Of a stretch of DNA of 64,000 bases, positions 44,786-58,259 are shown one piece after another. Location: the NCBI GenBank assembly GCA_016801885.1, contig CM028883.1, positions 27,137,143 through 27,201,142 of the forward strand, written 5' to 3'. The first letter of the stretch is position 1. Each line of letters starts with the position of its first letter. Made by a program: the position numbers and the translations under genes. The notes below the pieces were generated by a model. That model had not been told where the DNA came from. It was given only the letters and a program-made list of their open reading frames with translations, and did not search any database. The stretch comes from Toxotes chatareus. Its lineage: Eukaryota; Chordata; Actinopteri; Toxotidae.

Positions 44786-47700
44786 CTGTAACAGACACAC
44801 AAATACACAGTATCCGTATCATGACCTGATCCTCATCGAGGTGCACTAAAAAGCTTATCAACTTCAGAAACATATGCATCGAAAATCAACATTTTAACAC
44901 TCAATGGCACTCCTCTATGGCAGGGGTTTGCTGGGCTGCAGCTCAGTGATGCCCCACACAGTCTCGCCTGAGACCCAAGCTCAGGAAACAGTTTCTACTT
45001 TTGTCATGTGAGGCTCCAGCATTAAGTCCCATACGCTTAAGATCCGTCTGAGTCTGGGGTGTGGGTCGCAGGAGGATCCAGCAGCCTATGAGGAGGCAGT
45101 TAATGGGGATGCTAACGCATAGGATAAGGCTGAGAACGCTCTTGGGGCACAGCACCATGTTCCGAGACTGTCGCTGACTTGTCAAAGTATATGCAACAAA
45201 TCTTTTAGGTGTCATTTTAGCAGTATGTTCCAGAATGTGCTGCCTTTGACTTCTGCAGTCTTTCTCTTTAATGATGAACATGTGTCTCCTCAATGTTTTA
45301 TGGACAGAATTGCAGGAAAAGTGTCCAGTGACAGATAAAAGTTGGGTATGAACTGGTGTCAATGCCCCATCCCTACAAGTCTGGACCTATACTCCATAAC
45401 ACAGGCAAGGGTTTCTCCTGAAAAACCACAGGAAGTCAATCACAGCAACAAGTGAAGTGGTGAATTGTAAGGTATATGACTTGCTTGGTTATTAAGCACT
45501 TCATTAACATAAAGGACAGGACAGGGACCTCCCTTCTCAAATACAGTTACAATTTCTGATTTTAGCTGGAGGGCTAGAAGCTTTTATGTTATTAATCTGT
45601 ATGATGTGCACTTTTCATTTTGAACAATAATCTATTGTCTAAGTGAAGAGCTTTCAGTAGTGATACCAAACCATACCTCTTTCTTTTTTTCAAAACATTA
45701 TTATTCATTTTTTCCTGTCAAATCATTATTTTATTTTATATATTTTATATAAGGCAAACTTTTCTGTTATCAGATATTATGTGGACATTAACAACTGGTC
45801 CTGTCTCACCGTGGAAGACTGTGGTGTGAGGATTAGTGTGTTATATTATCTGTAAACTTAACTTTATAACCTTGCATGAGAAAGAATGTACCGGTTCCTC
45901 ATTACACATTACAGAGGCTCATTTTACTTCAGCTTCAACGTATAATGAGAGAATAACCGTCCTAAACAAGACAAACAAAGGTGACGGAGGATTCAGTGCT
46001 GAGTGTCAGTGCTGTTACAGGACAGGCAGTTTTTTTTGCCCTGGTACTGTCAATATAATGTACACAGGTGTTACAGGCTTCAACCTTGAAAGAGGCCGCT
46101 GTGTTTCGACTCTGTAAACAGCAGTGAGCTCAGAGCGCGGCGGCCATGCAGAAACTGAGCCGAAAGGCTGCAGATGTTTCTCTGTGGGCTCTGGCTGTTG
46201 CCAGTCTAATTGATGGATAATGATGAGCACAGGCTGATACTAATAGAAGCCGACTGACTTTCAACAGTCAGGGTCACAGCAGAGTGGATGGAGGGCTAGA
46301 GAAGAATGGGAAGAGAAATGAAGAGGGCGTGGGGGATGCGGGGGTATGCACAGTGTGTGTATGTATGTTTTTAGGGGGGCGTGAGATACCAAGTGGCGAT
46401 CACTAAATTGTGTCAGATAGATTTTTATCCTAAAAAGCAAACAACATTTTTTTTTAAGCATAAAAATAAATTATTGTCCATTAAATACGACCAAGTGGAA
46501 AGTCAATTGTGTCATTTACTCACTGTAAAATATTAGTGCAGCCACAGTGATCACGTGTATGAACAACAATTTACAGCTGGGGCTGAATAATAAAACATCA
46601 TCATTTAATTTGCTCATTTTCTTCATCTTGCTTCATCTTGACTTCAAGATGAAGTCTGTTCATCCATCCATACATGTCTTCAAAAGAAGAAACCCGTTCC
46701 TTTCATCTGTCTTTCAGATTCACTACATAAGAAGTGGATTATGTAGATTCAGGAACTCATGCAGTGGTGTTGCACTCAAGTTCATGGTGTCATTAAACAG
46801 ACAGATTTCATTGGTTAAAGTTTCATTTTTGACAGCAAAATTTTGGAAGAAGCAACACAACTCCAAAAGGTTTACAGTGTAAGAGGCAACAGAAAGACAA
46901 AGACGTAACTATGTGTCCGCTTTGGTTCCAACATAAGTTCAGAGTTGGTGTGGTTGAAACACAGTAACAGCCCAAAACAACATCAGGTTGAGTTTTTGCA
47001 GTGCTGGAGATGAATTTACTTAATATGAGTATTAGTTTTGTATCTGGACAATGAATCATCAAGAAAAATAATAAAATAAAATTGTTGTTCTGCCAGAACA
47101 AACACAAAAGAACCAGAACCTGCTGCTATTTCAGAGCCGCAGAGGCCATAAGAAGAGGAAGACAGCAGATCTACATGTAGGTCAAGCTCAGTAAGTGGAA
47201 CATGGGTGAAAGAGAAGACGGCTGTGCCGAGGCAGTGCCGGGGTGAATCAGTGAGGCGACCTGGTGCCAGCAGCTTCCTATCTTTCGCTGTGTGCCTGTG
47301 AAGGCTTCGGCGTGGCAGCAGGCCTGTGATCTCGCCCCGAGCACAACCCCCCGCCGAGAGGCCAGGCCTGGAGTGACTGATCCACTGACTGGCTGCTCTC
47401 CCTCTTTCCATCATCCACTCCTCCTTCGCTTCGCCATAATTCTTTAGACTTTACACCGTGCCACACAGCTCCCATCTGCAGCCATTTTTGCAGCAGCCAT
47501 TTTGTGTCCTGTTCTGCTTTACTCCTCTTCATTTTATATAAAAAAAAGGCTTGACAGTTAGGTCACAAGTCTCCTTGCTGCCATGACTGGCATTTTGGAG
47601 GTCTGTCAGGGACATCTTGTGTACACATAATGCCTGCGATTTTCATCAACTTTAAGATCCTTTTAATGCCAGTTTGAATGTAATACCAGTTTCATCATTA

Positions 47701-50700
47701 AAAAAAAAAAAGAAAGTGACTGCTGATCCATCAAAAGATGTCTGTGTGACTGGTGTAAATTCTAACCAGACTTCTAAACCTCTAAAACATTTTACTATGT
47801 TCAAGGTTTTCATTCCTCCAACCAAAGGATAAAGGCCGTCTAAAAGCCACTTTATGCAAATTTGTGATTTGTGTTTTTGGAATATATGAGTACAATTAAA
47901 TAAACTGTTTTAGTTAGTTTCATCATCCTTGTGAGGACATGAACAATGACCTACATCTGTATAAGACTATGTTCCAGATGTCCAAATGTATTTTAGTAAT
48001 TATGACAAATTTTCATGTGGCTTTCTATGATTTTGGTTGTAATGTTTGTTTCTTTTTTTTTTTTTTTTTAAACAAACTTACTAAAGGTAAGTAGTCTGGA
48101 ATATAGGTTACTGTCACAGTTAAATGGTTATCAACAAGCCCTACAATCTAAACTACGAAACAGAACTTAAAGGAGTTGTTAAACTACTGCCTGAAGCCAT
48201 AGATGATACACACTTTAACACACCTTCCAGCCAATTAGCAAAAATAATGTGTCACATGCCATGGTACAAACTGACATTACTGTATGTGTAATCATCAGAT
48301 ACCCTTGATGAAGTGCTCCTAGCTCCGTAAAGCTCAGGAATCAATCACACCAATTGAATTTAGTTGAAAGTCTACAGCCTCTGATGTCATCAAGGGTGAT
48401 TATCCAATCCCTGAACACAAGGCTCATACCTTCATCCCTGTGCAGAGCATTATTCTCAAGCTGTCTTGGGAAGAGACATCTTCTTAGAAAATAATCATGG
48501 AGATGCTTCCATGCAGATGGGCTGTGTGCTTGAAGCTGCATGGACAATCAGGGACAAAGCTGTTCATTTCCCCAGCTGTTTCAGCTGCCTCTGCAATATA
48601 GACAACAGCTTATGTAATGCATCAGTCCTGCTCTGAACCTCTCATCTCAAGTTTTCTCTGACTGGTATTGTTGTTGCTGTTCATTAGAGGCAAGAATAAG
48701 AATACTGACTGACAACTGACTCCCAGAGCCTGTGCTGCTTTTGCCACAAGTGCATGGCAACAGTTGAAGGTGGCTCAGATTATAGCTTTCATTCCTAACG
48801 GGAAGGCTGCTTGTCTCTTTTGCCCTGACTTTATCCCTCTTCCCCTCCAAATGGTACTCTTTACACCATTTCTGGAGCAATCTTTTCACCTCCTCTGACA
48901 CGCAGCTATCTGAGTTGTGTGTCAGAGACTCTTGTCAACTTCAAAATAGCCACATGTAAAAGCCACAGTTTCACGTCAGACCTTCTGAGAAGGTGACAGT
49001 CCTTCGAGGCAGGATTAAGACGTTGTAGCATCTGCATGTTGGTAAAGTTAAAAGCCACTTTGACGCTGGCTGAGCTTGTCAAATGAACAGTGATGGCCCC
49101 TCTTGCTTTGTTCCTCTTGGCAGGACCTAATAAAAGAAAATTATCAGAACAGACGAATACACCCAAGCTCTCTTTTTTTTAGGCTGCATGGGGATCAGCA
49201 GGGGGCTAGCACTTGCTGACAGCCAAAACAAGCGTAATATGGCTCTGAATACATAATGCCATAACCCGACAGGGATCAAATATGTGACATTCTAACGAGT
49301 TCCATCTGAAGGAAGGGCCTCCATTCCTTCAACTGGGTTATCTTTGTGTGTGCGCATTTGTGTGTGTTTTGTCACCTCACGACATGCTGATGAACCCCTA
49401 CCTATACACAGGCGACATGCACGCCCCGCACAACACCACACACACACTCCCACATACACAGTTCTACATCTGCTGGTCCATCCCCCTTCGAGTGAGAGCT
49501 GGGAGACAGAGCGACCTCCTGCCCCCATCTGACACCAACCTACCCATCCCACCAAAACCCCCCCCACCCACCACCACACACACACACACACACACGCAAA
49601 CCTCGCCTTGAAGCCAGCATTCACACCCAAGTCTTCACATGGCGCTTGGCAGGGGGGCCTGCCACCAGCAGGATTTGATGCAAAAAATGGCACACCTCTT
49701 CTTCTCCCCCTCCCTCTCCACCTACTCACCTCTTTCATGACCCTTTTGCATATATTTGCTTCGTAGCGTCATGAAAGGGAACTGGCCTTTTCCCATTTGA
49801 AGGGCGGACAACATGAAGCTTGCGGCTTCGAGTTTTACCAGAGCTGCAACGTGACTGTGTCAGCAGACAACTTTCACTTCACTCTGAGAGCACTGCGCAG
49901 AATGACGAGCAGAAATGTGCATCAGAATAGACACGTACCTTTCTGAAACTGAAAAGATGGCATAACCTAGATGTGAGTCCTGTATGCAAACTATGCACTA
50001 ATGCCCTTTTTGACCAAACAGTTCTTACTAAAAGTTCCTTTTCCTCATTACTGTTAGTGTTTTCACTGCATCTTCTAAACTATAAAAATATGGTTTATTA
50101 GTTTGATGGGTTAGAAAATGAGTCTTTGTTTTTGCTCATTAAGAAACGGCACAGTTGAATTATTTATGCGTTCTTTGCTTATACTGATGTGTCAAACTAC
50201 TCTGACAGACTAAGCATTTGATACTTATCTCTGCATAACGTAACATAATGACTATCCCTCTCTCTGTCATTCATAAACTTCATAAATATTCTGAATTTAA
50301 GTCTTTTTTAGTGATCACATTTGAAAAAGTGAGGATTGTATAATATTCAAGGGCTAGTCTTTATCCAAAACTAGCAGTTGCATGTTATATTTTGGCCAAC
50401 TTTCTACATCAATTTACTGTGTACTTACTGGTACACAGGTGCCTCAAATATACAAAACTTTTGTGAGCTCTGTCATTAAAATAGTATATAACCTGTGCAC
50501 TCAGAACTATCTGGAAATTTTCACTTCCAGAGTTGTTAATACCACATTAGTGCTTCATTCAAATCTTCTGATCACCCCTAAGGGGTGTGTTGAGGTCAAA
50601 AACAAGCTCCCCTGAGTAGTTACACATAAATTGGAGAGTGAGAGCAGAAGTTTAGCGAACTCAGAATCAGCTTGAAATCAAGTTCAAGCAAGTAGCATGT

Positions 50701-51054
50701 AGGAACACGTAAATCTGTACAAGCAGTGCAAAGAGTGCAAACATAAAGTTTTGGCAAGAGTCAAAAAAATTAAAAGACTGTGCTCTTAATTTAAGGTAAG
50801 GATGAAGACGCCTTAAAGTGCATGCGAGTGAAAAGGGGCTAAGAGGACACACATATTTACACACACACAGACACACAAAACCCTCAGAAAGCCAACCGAT
50901 TTGTTAGGTCAGAGGCCCCTCCTTTGTGGGGCTGGAGCTTTTGTGCTTCTGAGAGCCAGGAATGTTGGAGCTGACGAGGGGCCTCACCACAGGGGGTACA
51001 CGGGGATTACAAGCAACCTGGGACTCTGCCTCTTTCTGCCTCTGCTGCTGCTCC

Positions 51055-51081
<27 letters not shown>
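51055..51081. repeat. (TG)n microsatellite
   Basis: About 13 TG units. Confidence 0.95.
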
Positions 51082-51086
<5 letters not shown>

Positions 51087-51959
51087 CAGGGCTGAGTAAG
51101 AAACCATAATACTTGTTGCATACTGACTGAGACAGAGTATGTAGCTGTCAGGTACTTAAATTTACCACTGAATTCTTGATCAGACAATAGTCTTGTTCTC
51201 ATACTGACTGATCTGAATGATCATTTTGTTCATTTTGTTCTGTCTTATTTGGTGGTAGTGCATCAGCTTAAATTAAGATCACTTGAGAACTGATCTTACT
51301 TTCTTAGATTAAAATGTTGTGTGTTTACATGTTCACTGATTTGGTATTGTAACCCCTTTTATGAGGAAAATGGTCCTTATAATGAAAAAAAAAACCCATG
51401 GTGACATTTTTGTATGTCTTCCAACATCTTCTGTCTTTTCTTCATTGCAGTTATTTCCATATAAGTAACCGTTGTTCAACATTTATTAACTCCAAGTCCA
51501 ACAAGATCTGCAGATGCCATTGTTCATGTACTGAAGCACATGAAGAAACTCAACACAGTGGCATAGAAACCCCACCAACAACTAGCATTTGGTGGTCCAA
51601 TTACAGAGCAACTCTATGAATGCTGAAGAATATATCTGCTTCACACGTTAACAAATACTAAGTGGTTGGTGATTCCTTGATTATGTAGCTCACCAAAATA
51701 CCTTCCACACTCACAAAGTAGCAGTGGCTAATGAACTACCCTACTGGTATGCTAATGATTTTGGAAGTACTCACTAATCCTTAACTTTACTGTGAATGGA
51801 GGAATAAGGGTAAATTCAAACAGCTGCTTAAGTTTTTGTGTGATAAATGTCACAGCTAGGTCTGAGTACCAACTGAAACGAGTCCATTAGTGTCAAAAGT
51901 ACTAGTTAGCATACAATGCTTGGTCATATTTTTACTCTTGTTTACTTATTCCTTATAAT

Positions 51960-52130
51960 TTATGGGGGCTACCCCGCCTCTGCGACCATGGCTGTGGTGC
52001 CCCTGAGTAAGGCACCGATCCACCCCAGCTCCCCAGGTGCCTCACTAGGCAGTGTATGTGTTTAGTTCACTTGGTGTGGGTAAAATGCAGAGAGTCATTT
52101 TCCCCAGGAGGGATCAATAAAGTAATTTAA
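51960..52130 (+). mobile_element. Teleost SINE 3' portion
   Basis: Contains CCCTGAGTAAGGCACCGATC near 52001, TGGGTAAAATGCAGAGAGTC near 52077 and the ending GGGATCAATAAAGTAA near 52110, which is the tail of an abundant fish SINE. The tRNA-like head is missing or too diverged. Confidence 0.6.
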
Positions 52131-53486
52131 AAAAGCCAATATTGTTCTTTCAAAAGATACCCAGCTCTACCCACCACATAAAAATACAAAAACAACCAAG
52201 ACTTTTTCCTATTTCATCTCAATAGCAATTAGAAAGCTATGAAATTACACATCACAGCCACCATCTGGTAGGAAATGTGGACGGATGGGTAGAGCTTTGA
52301 CAAACATAGTTGGTTGCTCTGCTTGGCCTTAGCAGGGTAAAGCACTGTTCTGTTTCCTCTGACACCCTCTGTGACCACTTATTTGGCCGGGCTGCCAACT
52401 CACACACACAGAGCTTGAGACTCACGCAACTGACACAGATCGCACCATCTCATGCCACACATGCCTTTTCTCATGCTAACCATGGTCATACCCACCATTG
52501 AGGTCCACAAAGGTCCAGACCTCTGTATAATAAAAGTCATGAAATAAATACCTAAAAATGACTTGGCTTCAGGACTGCAAAGATACTGTACAACACCTTT
52601 CTCATCTGATCACCAGCATCATTGCTTTTGTGGGGATAAATGCAAGGTGGATTAAATGATCTTGTGTGATACAGGTACCTGGAGAATTTTACTTGTGTAC
52701 TGTTTGTAATTCAATGCCATTCATCCCCAGACATCATCTGATGTGATGTGTATTCTGCAGGGGCTGGAGAAGTTAGTGGAGTACCCAGATACATTTCAGA
52801 TAAATTTACTAATTTTAAAAGAAGAAGTAAATTTTTTTTTTTTTTTTTTTACCAATTTGTGCCTTCAATGGTGAGGTTCTTCAGCAGTGCCAAAGCAGCT
52901 GTTGTTGCACACAGCCACTACACACAGCTGTGTCTATAGCACTATAGCATTCATTTGTTATATGTACCTGTAAACCATCATTGACAGTGATAAACCCAAA
53001 AGCCTTGTTGATCGTCAGACAGATCATTGATTTACTTCATACTTCTTGTAACCTTCACAATAAAGGATCAGATTAAACCAACATTACCAAGGGAATGAAA
53101 GGCCACATCCACTGGAAAGAAAAGGAGTGAGCAAACTGGTCACACAGTGGTAATTAATTAAGATGTATGACAGGACCCTGATGCCTAATCACCTCCATGT
53201 GTGACCTCCTCCCACCAGAGAGTGCCTGAATGCCTAAGTAGAGTGTCTGACTGCACAACTTAAAGTTTATATGAATGTAAAACAAATAAAAATAAAGCTC
53301 ATATTCAGTTTCACTACTGTTAACCACAAACAGATCATTAGAAGTAATGACTATCAATTGGATCCCTTTTACTTTCTCCTGTGATCATTTAGCTGACCAC
53401 TTGGTGTGGATATCTGAACCTCTGCTCTACGCAGAAGAGATTAAAAGGCTGCATTGTCGTTGCTACACTCAGGCCATGTATGCAGA

Positions 53487-53527
<41 letters not shown>
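53487..53527. repeat. Compound (TG)n(AG)n microsatellite
   Basis: About ten TG units joined to about ten AG units. Confidence 0.95.
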
Positions 53528-56500
53528 CCTGTCCTGCTGAGACCCAGCTGTGTCTGCAATTAGCAGGAGGCATGGAATGATGATTGCTGGTGCGGCAACA
53601 CTAATGCCAAGTGACAGGCTTCCTTGTGAAGGAGAAGGAAGGCTGCTGAGTGCCATAAAGCAACACTACTTTTTCTTTCAAACACACATGCTTACACTGG
53701 TGTACACACATAACCCACACATGCACACCCACATAGGAAAGGAAACAAATAAGGGTACAGACTGTGGGGGCTTTAAATCTGACTGCAAGACATTATGCAG
53801 TTTGGACAAAGGGTTTGTCTAATCCTACCTGCTCTGCTTTTCAGAGTCCACTGCTGCTCTATTCTAGTTTGGCTCAGCAGAGAGGCCCATTGATGACAAC
53901 ACTCAATTACCATAGTAACTCAAACCCCCATTTTCTTATCAATGTCATCATTTAGTACACTGAATCCAGAATTTTTCTGTCTGTCCTATGGCCTTCAGTC
54001 GTGACACCACCCAGGTAGAGTTAAAAATGACAAGACTTTAACCATAAGCAAATTCCTTGTTACTCACATTCTGACTAACAAGGAACATTTCTCTGAATAT
54101 TCATGATGTAAGTAGTTAACAAGAATAAAAGATGAAAATTTAGCAAGACTGATTGTTGGATCGTAGTCTTTTTTCTGTCTTTTCAAATTCTTAATACATA
54201 TTTAACATTGTGCATGGCTTTACGGTGCCCTTGGATTTTAAGGCGCTGACCGTGTCACCACAATGATCCCAGTTCAAGTTCACCAAGGGATTTTGATGCA
54301 TGTCATCTTTCTACCATAGTTTCATGTCAGCTTTATACTGTCATGGCGTTAATGATAACCAAAAATCACTTGAGCTTTGTGCTGGTTTGCCCTTTAAATC
54401 ACCACTTACTGAGAGCCTTCAGGCACACTCTATATCAAATGATAGCTCTGGAGAACATTGCCCTGGTTGCAGAGTGCCGTGACAGTGAATGCCACATAAC
54501 TGCAACATCCACAGTTTGATTTATAGATATAGATATACACACATCCCACCGTTGATAACCCAAGTGTGAAGGGAACCCTGTCTGACATATCAACATGTTT
54601 TCAAATCTGCCTCAGTGTGGACAGACAAGAAAAGAGGCTTTTCACAGAAGCTGAATGGGGCTCTGCATCTTCTACTGAATATTGTCATCTTCTAACTCTC
54701 TCTCACTCTCTCTCCCTCTGTTTTCATTCAAGGAAGTGGGTATGTTAGAGGAGGAAGCAGCATAGGGGCTCTGAAAGTAGGACTAAAGTAAAGTTTTAGG
54801 CTCAACGAGCTCACAGCTCTCAAACTGTTTTGATTGTGCTGGCGACACAAAAGGCGAACCGCAGCTGACCATTGACCACAGTCTGAGCACAGCTGGGACA
54901 GCAACAAAACAGGCTCAGTGGGTATTTCAGCCAGACAGCTGGTTAAGGAAGGAGTGCAGAGGAACAGGAACGTCAGTCAACCCCCAGCGTAGCATCACAG
55001 GAGAAAGGTAAATGTTTATCTCAGGTCTGGGTTTCTTTTCAGGACGGCAATCTAGGTCTCTTACGAAACAGCCATCTCCTTCCACCAGTAAGTGTCAGTT
55101 CAATGGACCAGAGAGACTAAATAAGGAGCAACTTTATAAAAACACGGTGCTTTGGAGAAGGGATGGGTGTATATTTGGGGCGGTGGGTGCAGGGGGTTGG
55201 GGGCTCATGTTGTGAGGAACTAAACAGTTGGAATTACGGTCAGCGACCAGTCATTGAGTAAACATACAATGAGCGACAGAAAGGCTCTGTGGTGGACAAT
55301 AAAAAAAGAAAAAAAGCCGCCAGCTTCAGGCCCTGAGAAAAGTGAGCCATTCTACTTACAAAGAGCCGCTTAGGGGTGGATTGAGGGAAGGAAAAAGAGG
55401 GCTAAAACACTTGTGGGCTCAGGGAACTCTATAGGGGGAGTGAAAATGGAATAAGCCAGCAAGCACTTGAGGGTCCCGCCGAGCACCTGAATGGGATAGA
55501 GGGGTGGAGCGCCAGAGGGAGGTCTGGAGAAGGTGAATGGCCTTCTTTTTGGGTCCAATTTGTCTCTTTTCACCCCGCTCGCCCTGCTCCGGCTCTGACA
55601 GATGTACAAAGAGGGAGCGGCACTGGGCCACTCATCCACATATGCCCGTGAGCAGCTGTCACTTTTGTCAGACAAGTTAATCAAACAAATGCCACCGTAC
55701 CTCCCTTTTTAACAAGGAGGAGGGAAACAGGGATGGAAGGGGGCTGTAAAAAGGGGTGATAGAGACCCAAGAGATGACATGTGTGTCCTCGATCAATTCA
55801 CCCTGCCGGCCCTCATCAATAAACCAGCGGGACTTGACAAAGGAGAAGTCTCCATTAAACTTGTATTTCCCTCCTCTCGAGATGATCATGGCTTTAGTGT
55901 CCTTAGCTGTTTCCTCCCAGCAACAAGGCGCTGGGAATGCTCATGGAGGATTTAGACCCGAAAGAAACGAAGAAGGGAAACAAAATGCTCTCTCTCAGTA
56001 ATTATTAAGGACTCTAAGCTGCTTACAGACTCCATTAAACGGAAGTGAAACCTTTTCAGAGCTGATGTTTCGAACAGTCACACATAGTCAATCTAACCTA
56101 TCCTGTGTGGCTGGCCTTTTCTTTTATCATGTTGACCTACGACTATTTTTTCCTTCCCATTGGTTTTCTAATCCTTTTGCAGTTATTTTGCTTCAACCTA
56201 AAAGAGATTACTGGCATGGAAAACAACAAGAGGATGTCAAGGCGGTGTTGCAGTCATATTGTTGTGGACGAAGGTTAGAGGATATTTGGTAGCTGTCTTT
56301 CAGAAACAGCAAAGTGTTCTGAAATCCTACAGGAAAACACTGCACAGATAAAATGCAGCTTTAATGTTGAATGATATAGTAGGTTGTAGATTTGTTACTG
56401 GGTATCAATAAGAAAAATGTTACAGGGTAATATATTAATTTATCATTTATTGTCCATGAATGTGATATGACATTGGAACTGTATCTTTCCAACGATAAGA

Positions 56501-56999
56501 TAATGTTTTAGATCATTTACAAAATTCTATTAACCTAAGTAATGAGTCAAAGAAAATTCTAACCAAAATACATGAATTCATTTCTGATTCTTATAAATAT
56601 TCTCATACTGATTTTACAGCCTGAAAAAAAAAAAGATTATCTATTTTGGTCAAAACAAATGATTTGATCATAAACAGCTGTCCAACTAAAATACAGCAAA
56701 TGTATTTTTTTTAAAGTCTTTCAGATTTCTGTTGTGATATTTTTATTTATTACCTCTGAGTCGTGAAGTTGTGTTTATTATGATTCCAGGTTCTCAGTTA
56801 GCTCAAATTTTCCACGATGGTATTTAAACCTCAAAAAAACTCACTCTGTTCATTACTGACACCTCATGTATACAAGTCATTTCAGCAGAATAAGACGTCT
56901 GACAGGCTGAGGGAGTTAAGTTTGCGTGTTGCCTGAGCTCTGTGTTGATTAAATTGTTCACTTGCCGTGGCTGTGGGGCCGGCAGTTTGTGACCGGAGC

Positions 57000-57420
57000 C
57001 GGCAAAGTGGTGAAGCATCCCCAGACAGCCAAATGGTATGACGGCAACTCCATCACCCGATAGTCTGCCGGCATTCTCCGTCACCACCACAACCCCCCCA
57101 ACAGACACACACACCCGCCGAGACCAAAGTACAGCGACTGCGACGGCAACAATCTCAAATCCCCCAATCAGCAGCTCAATCTGACCCCTGCCCTCACTAC
57201 GCTCCGTCACAGTCGTCCGGCAGTTGGTAAGTAAGCAGAGTGAGACGGGAGAAGCAGCGGCGATTATAAAGCGCTTTAACTTTCGTCACACAGAAGTGCA
57301 ATTTTGCCACGCTTGTGAATCTGATAACTACCCAAGGTCAACGGAAATACTTCAAATCAATCAATGAGCCGCGCTCCTAATTCCCTCCGGGCAAAGGCAG
57401 ATTAAGTGTATAATTGACCT
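57000..57420. promoter_or_regulatory. Candidate conserved non-coding element in cadps intron
   Basis: GC-balanced, non-repetitive block in AT-rich surroundings, with no coding signal. Homeodomain-like cores (TAATTG near 57411) occur at its right side. Inference only. Confidence 0.2.
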
Positions 57421-58259
57421 GCGTAATCCCAGTATCTCCAGCGACTCTTGTCCTGCGGGAGCAGGGGGGGTGGGGGATGTGTGTGTGTGTTGGTAGGGGG
57501 GTTAGATTCACTGGTTCTACAGCACCATCTCTGTCTTCCTCTTCCTTCCTGCTCTCTTTGTGGTGTATCAGTGCAGGGCTGGATTTGGCTCAGGCTAAAG
57601 ACATGGCTTTTTTTAATCAATGATCCCCAGGCTGTGCCGTGCTAAGTCCCCCCCCGCCTCCGTCATTTAAGCACATCTGTTTTAATCCGGGCCTCTTCAG
57701 CCACTCTTTCAAGAACTAAACCAGGGAGGGAGGGAGGAAGGGTGTAGGAGAACCAAATTAATTTCTCCCTATTCCCTGAACACGCACATCTCATCATCCT
57801 TAACAAAATGTCAAAATATAGGAGAAGTTTCGGGTCGTTTTCAGTGCATTTTGAATTTCAGTTACACAAGCAAATAATAAGGCCAACTTTACACATACTG
57901 TATCTGCAGCATGAAAAAATGGGCTGCAAAAGAAAAGAAGGCTAGAGACACAGAAACGCTGCAAGTTGTACCCAAACGCAAGTTTCTGAGGGTTAGCTAG
58001 AAACATTGTCAGCTCATTTTTCTAACATCATTGATGAGTGTTAGACTTATTCATCAGTTCATCAAACAACAACATGGCTACAACCACGAGAGTGAAAGTG
58101 GGTTTTAAAGGCATTGCAGGAGTTCAGAGGTCCAACTTTGTGCAACTCATCATTTTGTGTGCTAGTACACGATAGAAAAGGTGTTAACATTTCTGTCTGA
58201 CTGCAGCATAGAATAAATGTTACATGTTCACTGAGGTCAATACAAGGAACATTGATCTA

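Larger units (their letters stand above)
44786..58240. other. cadps: Large cadps intron, left part
   Basis: No further cadps exon, and no other gene, was recognised. It contains simple repeats (49574-49595 CA; 51055-51081 TG; 53487-53527 TG/AG), a SINE tail at 51960-52130, and GC-richer unique blocks at about 47100-47540, 55580-55990 and 57000-57420 that could be conserved non-coding elements. The minus frame at 45362-44943 (139 codons) shows no family signal. Confidence 0.5.

Noticed and set aside
44943..45362. 139-codon minus-strand frame near the cadps exon
   Set aside because: No recognisable domain, poor fit to the cadps sequence expected there, and no splice signals that would join it.
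49292..49738. 148-codon minus-strand frame
   Set aside because: Largely built from CA/TG tracts and Gly/Trp/Cys runs, typical of low-complexity DNA.
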